Assembly: GCA_013204985.1 (NCBI GenBank)
Contig: JABMLG010000002.1
Coordinates: 372,001 to 436,000 of the forward strand
Reading direction: 5' to 3'
Length of the DNA: 64,000 nt
Origin: Microbacteriaceae bacterium VKM Ac-2855
GTDB lineage: Bacteria > Actinomycetota > Actinomycetes > Actinomycetales > Microbacteriaceae
In this document: positions 29,436 to 38,298 of the stretch, in pieces
Layout of the letters: each line of letters begins with the position of its first letter
Numbering within the stretch: the first letter of the stretch is position 1
Translations under genes and position numbers: made by a program
The notes under the pieces: model-generated
What the model was told of the DNA's origin: nothing
What the model saw: only the letters and a program-made list of their open reading frames with translations
Database searches by the model: none

Positions 29436-29996
29436 TCAGCCTACCGGCTCGTTCTCGGGCCGGTCGGTCGACCCGGCCGACCCGTCTTGCGGGGGGCGGG
29501 GGGCGGGCGCGGACAACGCAGCGTCGGGTTCGAGACTCACCGACGCTTCGACCTTAGGGCGGAAGATGACGAGTCGGTAGAAGGCGAAGTTCCAGATCAG
29601 ACCGACGAGGACCGCGGCCGCCTTCGCGACGTTGATGGCCAGAATGGCGTTGCCCGCCTCGTCGCCCAAGAAGAGGAGTGAACGGCCGAACGTGGTTCCG
29701 AAAAGTCCCTCGAAGAGCCAGATCACCACGTTCTGCAGCACGAGGGAAGAGAAACCGGTCACGGCGAAGAACGTGAGGAAGGTGCGGATTCGAACCGGCT
29801 CCGGGTAGCGGAAGACGAAGAAATGGTTGAGGACGTAGGAGAGGACGATTCCGAACAGCACCGACACCGTGTTCGCCAGGAGCACCGGCGCCCCGAGTGC
29901 TAGGGTCATGACGTTCAGGAGCAGGAAGTCGATCGCCGTGTTGACGCATCCCGCGATCAGGAATCGAACCTGTTGCTTATCCAGCATTTTCTTCAC
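29436..29996 (-). CDS. GtrA-family membrane protein, copy 2
   Basis: A 186-residue, four-helix membrane protein and clear paralogue of the gene at 25792: QVRFLIAGCVNTAIDFLLLN, VLSYVLNHFFVFRYPEPVRI and LVGLIWNFAFYRLVIFR match position for position. The predicted role is flipping of polyprenyl-phosphate sugar. GTG 29996 gives the same VKK-type opening as copy 1; ATG 29987 and ATG 30020 are alternatives. Its GT2 partner is divergent, and only 23 bases separate the two chosen starts. The C-terminal 25 residues are Pro/Ala-rich. Confidence 0.88.
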   Translation of the reverse strand: MKKMLDKQQVRFLIAGCVNTAIDFLLLNVMTLALGAPVLLANTVSVLFGIVLSYVLNHFFVFRYPEPVRIRTFLTFFAVTGFSSLVLQNVVIWLFEGLFGTTFGRSLLFLGDEAGNAILAINVAKAAAVLVGLIWNFAFYRLVIFRPKVEASVSLEPDAALSAPAPRPPQDGSAGSTDRPENEPVG

Positions 29997-30019
29997 GTCA
30001 CAAAGGTCTCTCGGTATCA

Positions 30020-30760
30020 ATGTTGCATCTGGCTGTCGTCGTTCCCACCTATAACGAGGTCAACAACGTCGAGGCGTTGATTACCGCGATCGGTGAGGTG
30101 GCGAAGCTCCATCACGATACACAGGTGAGTCTCGTCATCCTCGACGACTCCTCGCCCGATGGCACCGCAGACCTGGTTCGCGAGCTCGCGCCGCGTTTCG
30201 CCACGCAGACGTTCTCCATCCGCGTGATCGTGAAGCCCACCAAGGAGGGCCTCGGGGCGGCCTACATCTTCGGATTCACGGCGTTGCTGGCCGAGGGCGG
30301 GTACGACTACTTCCTGCAGATGGACGCCGATCTCTCGCATGACCCGAAGTACATCTCCGGCTTCATCCATCAGGCCAAGGCGGGCACCGAATTCGTCGTG
30401 GCCTCGCGCTACATCCCCGGCGGCGGAACCCCCGACTGGACTTTCGACCGCAAGTTCCTCAGCAGGGGCGGCAACATCTACGCCCGGATGCTGCTCAGCC
30501 CGAGGATCACCGACTACACAGGTGGCTTCAACATGTATTCGGCTCGTCTGCTGGCCGAGATCGCGCCCACCACGATCAACGCCTCCGGTTACGGTTTCCT
30601 GCTCGCGCTGAAGTACCGCGCACTGCGCAAGGCGCGCTCGTTCGTCGAGCTGCCGATCGTCTTCCTCGACCGGACCCACGGCGTCTCGAAGATCCCGAGC
30701 GGCACGCTGGCCAAGAGTTTCTTCCTGGTGCCGCGGATCCGCTTCGGCCGCGAGAACTGA
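30020..30760 (+). CDS. GT2 polyprenol-phosphate glycosyltransferase (DPM1/GtrB-like), copy 2
   Basis: A 246-residue paralogue of the enzyme at 26707. VVPTYNEVNNVEAL, ILDDSSPDGTADLV, LQMDADLSHDP, SRYIPGGGTPDW and FLDRTHGVSKIPSG are in the same order. It is predicted to charge polyprenyl phosphate with a sugar in the cytoplasm. It is followed after four bases by the membrane protein at 30765, so the two are cotranscribed, unlike in trio 1. No ribosome site stands out before ATG 30020; with the divergent gtrA start so close, a leaderless message is possible. Confidence 0.88.
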   Translation: MLHLAVVVPTYNEVNNVEALITAIGEVAKLHHDTQVSLVILDDSSPDGTADLVRELAPRFATQTFSIRVIVKPTKEGLGAAYIFGFTALLAEGGYDYFLQMDADLSHDPKYISGFIHQAKAGTEFVVASRYIPGGGTPDWTFDRKFLSRGGNIYARMLLSPRITDYTGGFNMYSARLLAEIAPTTINASGYGFLLALKYRALRKARSFVELPIVFLDRTHGVSKIPSGTLAKSFFLVPRIRFGREN

Positions 30761-30764
30761 GCCG

Positions 30765-32459
30765 ATGACGACGCGCACGCCCCGCTGGCGGGTCGCCCTC
30801 GTCGAGGCGGTACCGGTTCTGGTCGTCGTAGCCACCGCGATCGTGATCCTCTCGCGCTTCGCGAGTTCAGCCTGGAGCGCGATTCTGCTCTACAACGGCG
30901 ACTCCCTCGTGCTGCCTCTGTTGGAGAAGTCGATCACGGCCGGTGAACCGTTCGAGTGGGTCTTCTCCTCGCAGCTCTTCATCTTCCCGGAGCTGATGAT
31001 CTACGGCTTCATCTCCCTCTTCACCGACGACACGCGACTGACGATCATCAGCTACGTCGTCGTCAACCTCTTGCTGCTGTACACGTTCGCGCGCCTGATC
31101 GCCCGCTTCTCGCTGCAGCGCAGTCGGCACCGCTTCATCGAGATCTCGGTCGCTCTCATTGCAACGGGCCTGTTCGCGGTTTTCTGCCTGCTCGAGCCCG
31201 AGCCGAACATCAACGGTTCGGCGATCGCGAGCCTGTTCCTGCTGAATACCTATTACCAGGGCGCGGTCCTCGCCGGGCTCGCCGCACTGACGCTTGTGCT
31301 GTGGGTGAGTCGCGGCTTCCACCGAGTGCCGTGGGGCACCGTGCGCACCATCGTGTACGTGGTACTGGCCGGCTCGATCACGATCGCGGCCACCCTGTGC
31401 GACCCGCTCTACGCCCTGCAGATCACCATGCCGCTGTGCCTGGCGATCGTCGCCGTCTGGTTCGCGGGGCGGATGAATTGGCGTGCGTTCCTGCTGCTGG
31501 TCGCCGTTAATGCCGGCGGCGCGGTGATCGGCCTCTGGGCTCGACGTTTCGTGGCGCAATACCTCTCGGCCGAGGTCGACGCTTACATCGTTCCGGCTCG
31601 GATCCCCGAGAGCATCAGCCTCCTGACATCGACGTTGCGTGAGCTGTTGCAGACTCCGGTCGGCACGTTCAAACTGCTTCTGCTGGCGCTGCTGGTGGCC
31701 GCGATGGTCCTGTTCTTCGCCTACGCGGTCTTCGCTCAGGCGCGGCCGGCACTGCGTCGCTCGATCACCGGCGCCGAGTTCTTCCTCAGCGCGATGGCCA
31801 CCTTCTCCTTCTTCTCACTGTTGGCGGGCTTCGTCATCACCGGGTCCACCACCACCCGATATCTCGTACCGATCTTCATTTTCCCGATCCTCGCCCTGAT
31901 CCCGATCGCCGTCCATGTGCTACGCCGCTCGATGCTGGTCGTCGGATACGGGGAGTATCGCGCGAGCCTCGCCCGCTTCATGATCGGGGCCGCTGCCGCC
32001 GCATCCGCCCTGGTCGTCGTCGCCGGTGTCATCTCGCTGCCGCCGGTGATTCGGATGACGTCGGGAGCCGACTTCACGGGCGCCGACTGCTTCGACGACT
32101 TCGTCGACGACGAGAACATCAACGGCGTCGGCGTGTTCTGGATCACCCGAGAGTGGGAGGTCTATGGCGAGGACACCGGCGACGTGCTGCAGGTGAACGG
32201 TGATCTCTCGATCTTCGACTGGATGATCAATCTGTCGAGCTATGAGGACAAGGACTTCTCCTACGTCGTGACTGATCCGTTCGGCACCGTCACCGAAGAC
32301 TCGATCGCTCCGCTGGGCGAACCCGCCGACGTCGTGTCGTGCGGAGACTTCACCATCTACGACTACGCCGGCACGCCCGGCGAGAAGATCCTCACCGACA
32401 CCGTCGCGCAGAGCCTGGAGTCGTTGCAGGAGGAGCGCGGTTTCGTTGATGAGCAGTGA
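30765..32459 (+). CDS. Polytopic membrane protein, probable GT-C type glycosyltransferase, trio 2
   Basis: A 564-residue protein with about eleven membrane helices and a C-terminal soluble domain of roughly 120 residues. The first outer loop has LLYNGDSLVLPLLEKS with an acidic residue in the place expected for a GT-C catalytic aspartate. It differs strongly from the trio 1 membrane protein, as expected if each trio attaches a different sugar or recognises a different acceptor. The C-terminal part contains a pair of cysteines (ADCFDDF and VSCGDF) that could form a disulfide outside the cell. Function is inferred from context. Confidence 0.68.
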   Translation: MTTRTPRWRVALVEAVPVLVVVATAIVILSRFASSAWSAILLYNGDSLVLPLLEKSITAGEPFEWVFSSQLFIFPELMIYGFISLFTDDTRLTIISYVVVNLLLLYTFARLIARFSLQRSRHRFIEISVALIATGLFAVFCLLEPEPNINGSAIASLFLLNTYYQGAVLAGLAALTLVLWVSRGFHRVPWGTVRTIVYVVLAGSITIAATLCDPLYALQITMPLCLAIVAVWFAGRMNWRAFLLLVAVNAGGAVIGLWARRFVAQYLSAEVDAYIVPARIPESISLLTSTLRELLQTPVGTFKLLLLALLVAAMVLFFAYAVFAQARPALRRSITGAEFFLSAMATFSFFSLLAGFVITGSTTTRYLVPIFIFPILALIPIAVHVLRRSMLVVGYGEYRASLARFMIGAAAAASALVVVAGVISLPPVIRMTSGADFTGADCFDDFVDDENINGVGVFWITREWEVYGEDTGDVLQVNGDLSIFDWMINLSSYEDKDFSYVVTDPFGTVTEDSIAPLGEPADVVSCGDFTIYDYAGTPGEKILTDTVAQSLESLQEERGFVDEQ

Positions 32460-32484
32460 TCACTGCGTCGCCTAAGATGGCCAG

Positions 32485-32784
32485 GTGAACACCGACCCGA
32501 GCCAGAACGTACCACCGGCGGACGGCCGCGGAGACGCCGATGCCCGTGTGGCCGAGTTGCAGGCGCGGCTCGACACCCTCCTGAACGATCCGCTCGACAG
32601 CTGGGTCGAGAACATGTACGTCGGAGGCTCCGCCGCCGAGTTCGAGAGCACCGTCTCGTGGCGGATCACCAAGCCGCTGCGCGCCGTGCGCACTTTCCAG
32701 ATGCGTGTCAGCCAACTGGGGTTGGGCACCGCGATCGCGCATTCGGCGCGATACGCGAAGCGCCGTCTGGGTCGTCGCCGGTGA
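32485..32784 (+). CDS. Small coiled-coil protein with SWRITKPLR motif
   Basis: A 99-residue protein starting at GTG 32485. A polar N-terminus leads to a short coiled-coil heptad stretch (DARVAELQARLDTLL) and then VSWRITKPLRAVRTF, a motif that in my experience occurs at the end of large glycosyltransferases and methyltransferases of O-antigen loci, usually after a coiled coil. Here it stands alone, ending in a basic tail (KRRLGRRR). The stop overlaps the next glycosyltransferase start (GTGA). It may anchor or bridge glycosyltransferases at the membrane; a relic of a longer protein is equally possible. Confidence 0.65.
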   Translation: MNTDPSQNVPPADGRGDADARVAELQARLDTLLNDPLDSWVENMYVGGSAAEFESTVSWRITKPLRAVRTFQMRVSQLGLGTAIAHSARYAKRRLGRRR

Positions 32785-34295
32785 AGCGCAAGGCCATGCC
32801 CGCGCCGGAGGTCCGGCGCGCACTGCTGATGCAGCGTCTGGAAGCGATCGCCCCGTTCGTGCTCGACGACCCGACGCAGATCGACGGACTCGTCGCTCGA
32901 GGTCCCGGCCCACTGCTGGACGCGATCGCGCGTGCCACCAAGGCGCGCGCCTCCGACGACACGACGTGGCTCGCGCTGACCGCCTTTTTGGCCGTCTTCC
33001 CCATGCCGCACCTGCTGCTGTGGTTCCGCCGCGCGCTCGAGCTCTGCGAGCCAGACGAGGCGATGAAGCTCTTCCTCTTCGCCGGCACCCGCGCCTCCTC
33101 CGGTTACGCCGACCTCACCGCGAAGCTCGAGGTCGTCACCGACTCCGTCGTCGTCGATGTCGACTTCTGCGCCCGACACGCACACCAGACCGGCATCCAG
33201 CGCGTCGTTCGGCAGACGATGACCCGCTGGTACGCGAACCACGATGTGATCCCCGTCGCGTGGGTGCACGGTTCGATGTCGATGCGCCGACTCAGCCCGA
33301 TCGAGCTCGAGCGGGTCATCGATTACCCCACGGCCTCCCGCCGCGAGTGGGAGACGGGCCTGCCCGAGGTGACCGAGTTCGTGATTCCGTTCCGCTCCAC
33401 GCTCGTGCTGCCCGAGGTGCCCAGCTACAACCAGTGCGGCCCGCTCGCCGCCCTGGCCGAGTACTCCGGCAACTCGGTGAGCCTCATCGGTTACGACGCG
33501 ATCCCCGTCGTCAGCGCCGACACGGTGCCCGGGGTCGAGACCGCGCGCTTCGTCAACTACCTCGCGATCGTGAAGCACGCCGACCGCGTGGCCGGCATCA
33601 GCGAGGCCGCCTCCGCGGAGTTCCACGGACTCGTCGAGGCGCTGCCCGCGCAGGGCTTGATCGGCCCACGCGTCGAGACCGTGTCGCTGCCCGTCGAGAT
33701 GCCCCGGCACGTGGACCCGTCGATCGGCGCCTCCTCGGAGGGGCCGCTCGTGCTCTGCGTCGGCAGCACCGAACCCCGCAAGAACCAGCTCGCCGTTCTG
33801 CACGCCTCCGAGGTGCTGTGGCGCGAGGGCAAACAGTTCACCCTGCGCATCATCGGTGGCGGCAACGACTGGTCCACCCGCGTCTTCGACAAGCGGATCC
33901 GCGAGGCACAGGCGCGCGGACGCTCCGTCGAGCTGTGGCGCGGTGCGAGCGACGAGAAGCTGCTCGCCTCGTACGAGAACGCGCGCTTCCTCGTCTTCCC
34001 CTCGACGCACGAGGGCTACGGCCTGCCGGTGGCGGAGGCGTTGGCGCTCGGTGTTCCGGTGATCACCTCGAAACTGGGTTCGCTCGGCGAGATCGCGCGC
34101 GACGGCGGCTGCGTCACGGTGGATCCGGGGGATGACGAGCAGATCATCGTCGCGATGCGCGAGCTTCTCGAGTCCGACGAACGCGTCGAAGAACTGAAAG
34201 CGGAGGCGCTCGCGCGACCGCATCGCAGCTGGGACGACTACGCCCGCGAACTCTGGCAGGATCTGGTCGTCGGAACGGAGGCCGTCGATGCGTAA
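32781..34295 (+). CDS. GT4-family glycosyltransferase with helical N-terminal extension, tandem copy A
   Basis: A 504-residue protein starting at GTG 32781. Residues 1-120 are mostly helical and unlike standard GT4 enzymes. VVVDVDFCARHAHQTGIQRV begins the GT-B N-domain. LCVGSTEPRKNQLAVLHA and EGYGLPVAEALALGVPVITS mark the donor-binding C-domain with its EX7E motif. The 504-residue length, against about 370 for simple GT4 enzymes, comes from the N-terminal extension. It overlaps the next gene, a paralogue, by eight bases. Confidence 0.85.
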   Translation: MKRKAMPAPEVRRALLMQRLEAIAPFVLDDPTQIDGLVARGPGPLLDAIARATKARASDDTTWLALTAFLAVFPMPHLLLWFRRALELCEPDEAMKLFLFAGTRASSGYADLTAKLEVVTDSVVVDVDFCARHAHQTGIQRVVRQTMTRWYANHDVIPVAWVHGSMSMRRLSPIELERVIDYPTASRREWETGLPEVTEFVIPFRSTLVLPEVPSYNQCGPLAALAEYSGNSVSLIGYDAIPVVSADTVPGVETARFVNYLAIVKHADRVAGISEAASAEFHGLVEALPAQGLIGPRVETVSLPVEMPRHVDPSIGASSEGPLVLCVGSTEPRKNQLAVLHASEVLWREGKQFTLRIIGGGNDWSTRVFDKRIREAQARGRSVELWRGASDEKLLASYENARFLVFPSTHEGYGLPVAEALALGVPVITSKLGSLGEIARDGGCVTVDPGDDEQIIVAMRELLESDERVEELKAEALARPHRSWDDYARELWQDLVVGTEAVDA

Positions 34296-35832
34296 ATCCG
34301 TCGCCGTCGATCGGCTCACCACCATCCTCAGTACCCTCACGCCCGAGACGACGCCGTCGCGGGAGCTCGATCCGCTGATCGAGCAGGTCGGTGCCGCCCT
34401 GCGGCCCGGCGCGTCGGATGAGATCTGGCTGCTGCTCTCGGTGCTCACCGGTGCGCTGCCGGTGCACGACGAGGTCGTCGACGCCGTGCGCGCCGTGCGG
34501 CTCGACGGCGCTCCCGCGCTCATCCGCCGGCTGACGCGTGCTCGCGCCAACGGATTCGCCTTCGACCGCCTGACCATGCCCAAGGTGCGCGTCGTGACGC
34601 GCGCCACCGTGGTCGACGTGCACCACACGGCGCGCACCGGCCTCGCGACGGGGATCCAGCGGGTCGTGCGCAAGTCGATCGTGGAGTGGACCAAGCAGCA
34701 CGAGCTGGTGCTCGTGGGCTGGGATGCGGCGCTGCGAACGTTGCGTGTGCTCGATCCGGCGCTGCGCACGAATGCGTTGCACGGCACGATTCCGGATGCC
34801 AAAGCCGATCCGACCTCCGACATCCTGGTGCCGTGGCGCTCGCGCTACATCCTGCCGGAGCTCGCCGTCGAGGACGACCGCACCGCGCGCATCGCGGCGC
34901 TGGCCCAGTTCAGCGGCAACGACACGGCGACCATCGGCTTCGACTGCGTTCCACTGACGACGGCCGAGACGGCGCACACCGGCATCAGTGCCGCCTTCTC
35001 GCGCACGCTGGTCGCCGTCAGCCACATGCAGAAGGTCGCCACCATCTCGGATGCGGCCGCGACCGAATACGGCGGATGGCGTTCGATGCTCGCCGGTGTC
35101 GGCCGACCGGGGCCCGACATCCGCTCGATCCTGCTGCCGTCCGAAGCGGGCACGATGGACGACGCGGCGCTCGAGCGCGCGCACAAGAAGCTCGCCATCG
35201 GTGATCTGCCGATGGTGGTCTGCGTCGGCAGCCACGAGCCGCGCAAGAACCACATCGCGGTCCTGCACGCGGCCGAGCGGCTCTGGCGCGAGGGTCACGA
35301 GTTCAGCCTGATCTTCATCGGCGGCAACGCCTGGAACAGTGAGGAGTTCCGCTTCCGGCAGGAGCAGATGCAGGACCTCGGCCGTCCGGTGATCTCGCAC
35401 TCCGCGATCACGGATGAACTGCTCTGGGGCGCTTACACGCTCGCCCGCTTCACGGTGTTCCCGTCGCTGAACGAGGGCTTCGGGCTGCCGGTCGCCGAGT
35501 CGCTGGCGGTGGGTACCCCCGTGGTGACCGCGGCCTACGGCAGCATGCGCGAGATCGCCTCGCAGGGCGGTGCGCTCCTGGTGGATTCGCGTGATGACGA
35601 GTCCATCATCGATGCGATGCGCAGTCTGCTCACCGACGACGAGCTGCTGGCCGAACTGAGCGCTCAGGCACGGGTGCGCGACAACTCCAGCTGGGCCGAG
35701 TACGCCGCCGCGCTGTGGGAGTTCTTCACGAGTGATGCCGGGTCGCTGGCGCCGGAGGAGCAGCTCGAGCCCTCGGAGGCGTACCCCGAGGTCGTCGAGG
35801 CCGCGCTCGAGACCCAGACGTCGTCGGACTGA
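34288..35832 (+). CDS. GT4-family glycosyltransferase with helical N-terminal extension, tandem copy B
   Basis: A 514-residue paralogue of the preceding gene: LATGIQRVVRKSIVEW parallels HQTGIQRVVRQTMTRW, VCVGSHEPRKNHIAVLHAAE parallels the GSTEPRKN segment, and EGFGLPVAESLAVGTPVVTA carries EX7E. The same helical N-terminal part of about 105 residues is present. A tandem duplication followed by divergence is the simplest origin. The pair probably adds two sugars, or alternating linkages of one sugar, to the same glycan. The C-terminal 30 residues are acidic and probably disordered. Confidence 0.85.
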   Translation: MRKSVAVDRLTTILSTLTPETTPSRELDPLIEQVGAALRPGASDEIWLLLSVLTGALPVHDEVVDAVRAVRLDGAPALIRRLTRARANGFAFDRLTMPKVRVVTRATVVDVHHTARTGLATGIQRVVRKSIVEWTKQHELVLVGWDAALRTLRVLDPALRTNALHGTIPDAKADPTSDILVPWRSRYILPELAVEDDRTARIAALAQFSGNDTATIGFDCVPLTTAETAHTGISAAFSRTLVAVSHMQKVATISDAAATEYGGWRSMLAGVGRPGPDIRSILLPSEAGTMDDAALERAHKKLAIGDLPMVVCVGSHEPRKNHIAVLHAAERLWREGHEFSLIFIGGNAWNSEEFRFRQEQMQDLGRPVISHSAITDELLWGAYTLARFTVFPSLNEGFGLPVAESLAVGTPVVTAAYGSMREIASQGGALLVDSRDDESIIDAMRSLLTDDELLAELSAQARVRDNSSWAEYAAALWEFFTSDAGSLAPEEQLEPSEAYPEVVEAALETQTSSD

Positions 35833-35845
35833 CCGGCAGTGCGGC

Positions 35846-35893
35846 AGTGACGCTCACGCGCGGACGGCATGTCGGCTGCGCGTGACCGTCGCT
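35846..35893. terminator. Hairpin between convergent glycosyltransferase genes
   Basis: AGTGACGCTCACGCGC (35846-35861) pairs with GCGCGTGACCGTCGCT (35878-35893) at 14 of 16 positions across a 16-base loop. It lies in an 80-base gap between the stop at 35832 and the convergent stop at 35913, so a bidirectional terminator is likely. Confidence 0.65.
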
Positions 35894-35912
35894 CCCGCGC
35901 GGCCGCCGACGC

Positions 35913-37046
35913 TCAGCGGGTGAGGGTGCGGGCGTAGCCCAGCAGAGCCTCGGCGGCGTCGCTCCATGGGGCGATGCGGGCGCCTTCGACGCGGCGCACG
36001 CCGGTCATCGCGGCGCTGAGCGCATCCGCGACGGCACGCGCATCCGCAGGGTCGACGAACACGGCGGCGTCCTCGTTGCCGCGCACCGCGTCGTGCAGGC
36101 CGGGGATGTCCGAGAGCACGACCGGAGTGCCGCACGCGATCGCTTCGAGTGCGGGCAGGCCGAAGCCCTCGTGCCACGAGAGCAGCGCGAGCGCATCCGC
36201 TCCTGTGAGCAGTGCCGTCAGTTCTTCGTTATCGATGTACGTCTCGGGGAGGCGTACGTCCGCTCCCGCGTCGCGCGCGCGGCGGATGGCGGCGTACACC
36301 TCGGCGTTGTCCCAGCCGGTGCCGCCGACGAGCAGAAGCGTGTGGCCCTCAGGACGCTCCGCGGCGACGTAGCCGTCGATGAGGGTGACGAGGTTCTTGC
36401 GGCGTTCGATCGAGCCGATGTAGATCACGTAGCGGCCGAGTCCGTGCCGCTGCCGGACGGCGGCGACCGCAGCCTCGTCGCGCGGATGGATCACGGCTGC
36501 GTCGACGGTGGTCGGCAGCACGCCCACGTGCTCCGCGGGCACACCGAGGAGCGTCGAGATCTCGCGCGCGGAAGAGGGGGTGCCGGTGACGACGAGATCG
36601 CTGCGTCGCAGCCACATCGGCAGGTACTTCGCGAGGAACGCTCGTCGCCGTTCGGGAACGTATTGAGGGAAGGCCGCGAAGCAGACGTCGTGGACGAAGG
36701 TGATCGCGGGGGAGCGTGCCAGTGACCAGCTGCGGAAGTTCGGGAAGAAGTACACGCCTCGCCCCAACAACAGGTCGATCGGCAGAGAGACGCGCAGGCG
36801 CGACAGCGCGCCGAGCACACGGTGCGGCAGGGGAAGAGCGACGGTTCGGATCCGGCGGAAGCCGAACCGCTCGAGCGCCGCCTTCTCGTCGAACGGAGCG
36901 AACAGACGAACGTCGATCCGGTCGTCGAACTCCGGCGCATCGATCGCCCGGAGGGTCGCCAACAGTACGTTGCCGACACCGGTCAGCTGCGCCGGCACCA
37001 GGGGAGTGCCGTCGACGACGAGCCGGATGCGTGACGGCTCGGTCAC
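35913..37046 (-). CDS. GT4-family glycosyltransferase of the ABC-exporter operon
   Basis: A 377-residue GT-B enzyme starting at GTG 37046, overlapping the wzt stop by four bases. LVVDGTPLVPAQLTGVGNVL is the acceptor-side loop, TFVHDVCFAAFPQYV the usual central strand, YIGSIERRKNLVTLIDGY the donor-domain entry, and WHEGFGLPALEAIACGTPVV the EX7E motif. Last gene of the minus-strand operon gmd, gmd-like, wzm, wzt, GT. In A-band-type rhamnan loci of Pseudomonas the glycosyltransferases also follow wzm-wzt, which suggests it builds the exported polymer. Confidence 0.87.
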   Translation of the reverse strand: MTEPSRIRLVVDGTPLVPAQLTGVGNVLLATLRAIDAPEFDDRIDVRLFAPFDEKAALERFGFRRIRTVALPLPHRVLGALSRLRVSLPIDLLLGRGVYFFPNFRSWSLARSPAITFVHDVCFAAFPQYVPERRRAFLAKYLPMWLRRSDLVVTGTPSSAREISTLLGVPAEHVGVLPTTVDAAVIHPRDEAAVAAVRQRHGLGRYVIYIGSIERRKNLVTLIDGYVAAERPEGHTLLLVGGTGWDNAEVYAAIRRARDAGADVRLPETYIDNEELTALLTGADALALLSWHEGFGLPALEAIACGTPVVLSDIPGLHDAVRGNEDAAVFVDPADARAVADALSAAMTGVRRVEGARIAPWSDAAEALLGYARTLTR

Positions 37047-38296
37047 GACCGGGTGACGGCCGCGCCCGCGTCGATGTCGACCACTCCGGCGTGCGTCGAC
37101 GACCGCTCCACGGTGAAGGTGGCGCCCACCGGCACACGGCCGAGCTCGCCCGCGGCCAGGGTGGAGGCGGAGGCGTGCACCGCGTAGTTGCCGCCGCCGA
37201 GGCGGAGGTCGGGCAGCGAGAAGGTGACCGTCATCGACCCGGTCAGCGGTGTGGGATCCAGGCCGATGCGCTCGGTGTTCGTGCCGAAAACGGTCTGGCC
37301 GAGCGGGGTGTCGATGCCCATGCCGATGTTCCAGTCGTCGACACGGCGGTTGGCCCGCACGGTGACGTCGAGTTGGAGATCGTCGCCGCGGCGGACGACG
37401 ATGCCGCCGTGCTCCAGCGAGCCGCCGCGGAGCTCCACCTTCTCGACCTCGAGGGCCGGCCGGGCCTCCTCCTCCGTCGCGTCGGCCGCTTCGGCCTCGC
37501 GCTCCTGACGAGCGACTCGGCGGTTCTCGAAGCTGTCGCGCAGAACCTGGAGTCCGTGTGCGGTCTCGCCGTCGAAGATGACGTGACCCTTCTCGAGCAC
37601 GATCGTGCGGTCGCAGAGTTCGCCGACCTGTTCGAGGGAGTGGGTGACCAGCACGATGGTCTTGCCGTCGCGCTGGAATGCGCGGATGCGGTCCATGCAC
37701 TTGCGCTGGAACGGCTCGTCGCCGACCGCGAGCACCTCGTCGACCAGGAGCACGTCCGGGTCGGTGTGGATAGCGATCGCGAACGCGAGCCGCACGTACA
37801 TGCCCGAGGAGTAGAACTTGACCTGCGTGTCGATGAAGTCGGCGATCTCGGAGAACTCGACGATCGAGTCGAACTTCTGCTCGATCTCCTTCTTGGACAG
37901 CCCGAGGATCGCCCCGTTGAGGAACACGTTCTCGCGTCCCGTCAGGTCCGGGTGGAAGCCGGCACCGAGCTCCAGCAGCGCGGCCATGCGCCCGCGGCGC
38001 TCGACGGTGCCCGTGGTCGGCTGGATGATGCCGCCCACGAGCTTGAGCAGGGTGCTCTTGCCGGATCCGTTCGCGCCGATCAGGCCCACGGTGGAGCCGA
38101 GCGGGATCTCGATGTTCAGGTCGCGCAGCGCCCAGAACTCGTCGCGGTGCTTGCGGCCACGGCCGAAGTTGACGACGCGTTCCTTGATGCTCTTGTCTTT
38201 GCGGATCACGAAGCGCTTGGAGGCGTCGCGCACGCGGATGACCGTGGGAGCGGCGCTGCTCGCACGATTCTCGGGGACGATGGTCTCAACGGTCAC
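37043..38296 (-). CDS. wzt: ABC polysaccharide exporter ATPase with glycan-binding C-terminal domain (Wzt)
   Basis: A 417-residue ATPase energising export of lipid-linked polysaccharide. Residues 20-245 are the nucleotide-binding domain, with Walker A GANGSGKST (Lys80), the family's FYSSGMYVRLAFA signature and Walker B DVLLVDEVLAVGD. After a charged linker, residues of about 270-417 form an extra beta-rich domain (WNIGMGIDTPLGQTVFGTNT, then LRLGGGNYAVHASAS), the layout of Wzt proteins whose C-terminal domain recognises the glycan's terminal modification. GTG 38296 lies two bases after the wzm stop. A capping modification on the chain would be expected. Confidence 0.92.
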   Translation of the reverse strand: MTVETIVPENRASSAAPTVIRVRDASKRFVIRKDKSIKERVVNFGRGRKHRDEFWALRDLNIEIPLGSTVGLIGANGSGKSTLLKLVGGIIQPTTGTVERRGRMAALLELGAGFHPDLTGRENVFLNGAILGLSKKEIEQKFDSIVEFSEIADFIDTQVKFYSSGMYVRLAFAIAIHTDPDVLLVDEVLAVGDEPFQRKCMDRIRAFQRDGKTIVLVTHSLEQVGELCDRTIVLEKGHVIFDGETAHGLQVLRDSFENRRVARQEREAEAADATEEEARPALEVEKVELRGGSLEHGGIVVRRGDDLQLDVTVRANRRVDDWNIGMGIDTPLGQTVFGTNTERIGLDPTPLTGSMTVTFSLPDLRLGGGNYAVHASASTLAAGELGRVPVGATFTVERSSTHAGVVDIDAGAAVTRS

Positions 38297-38298
38297 GA

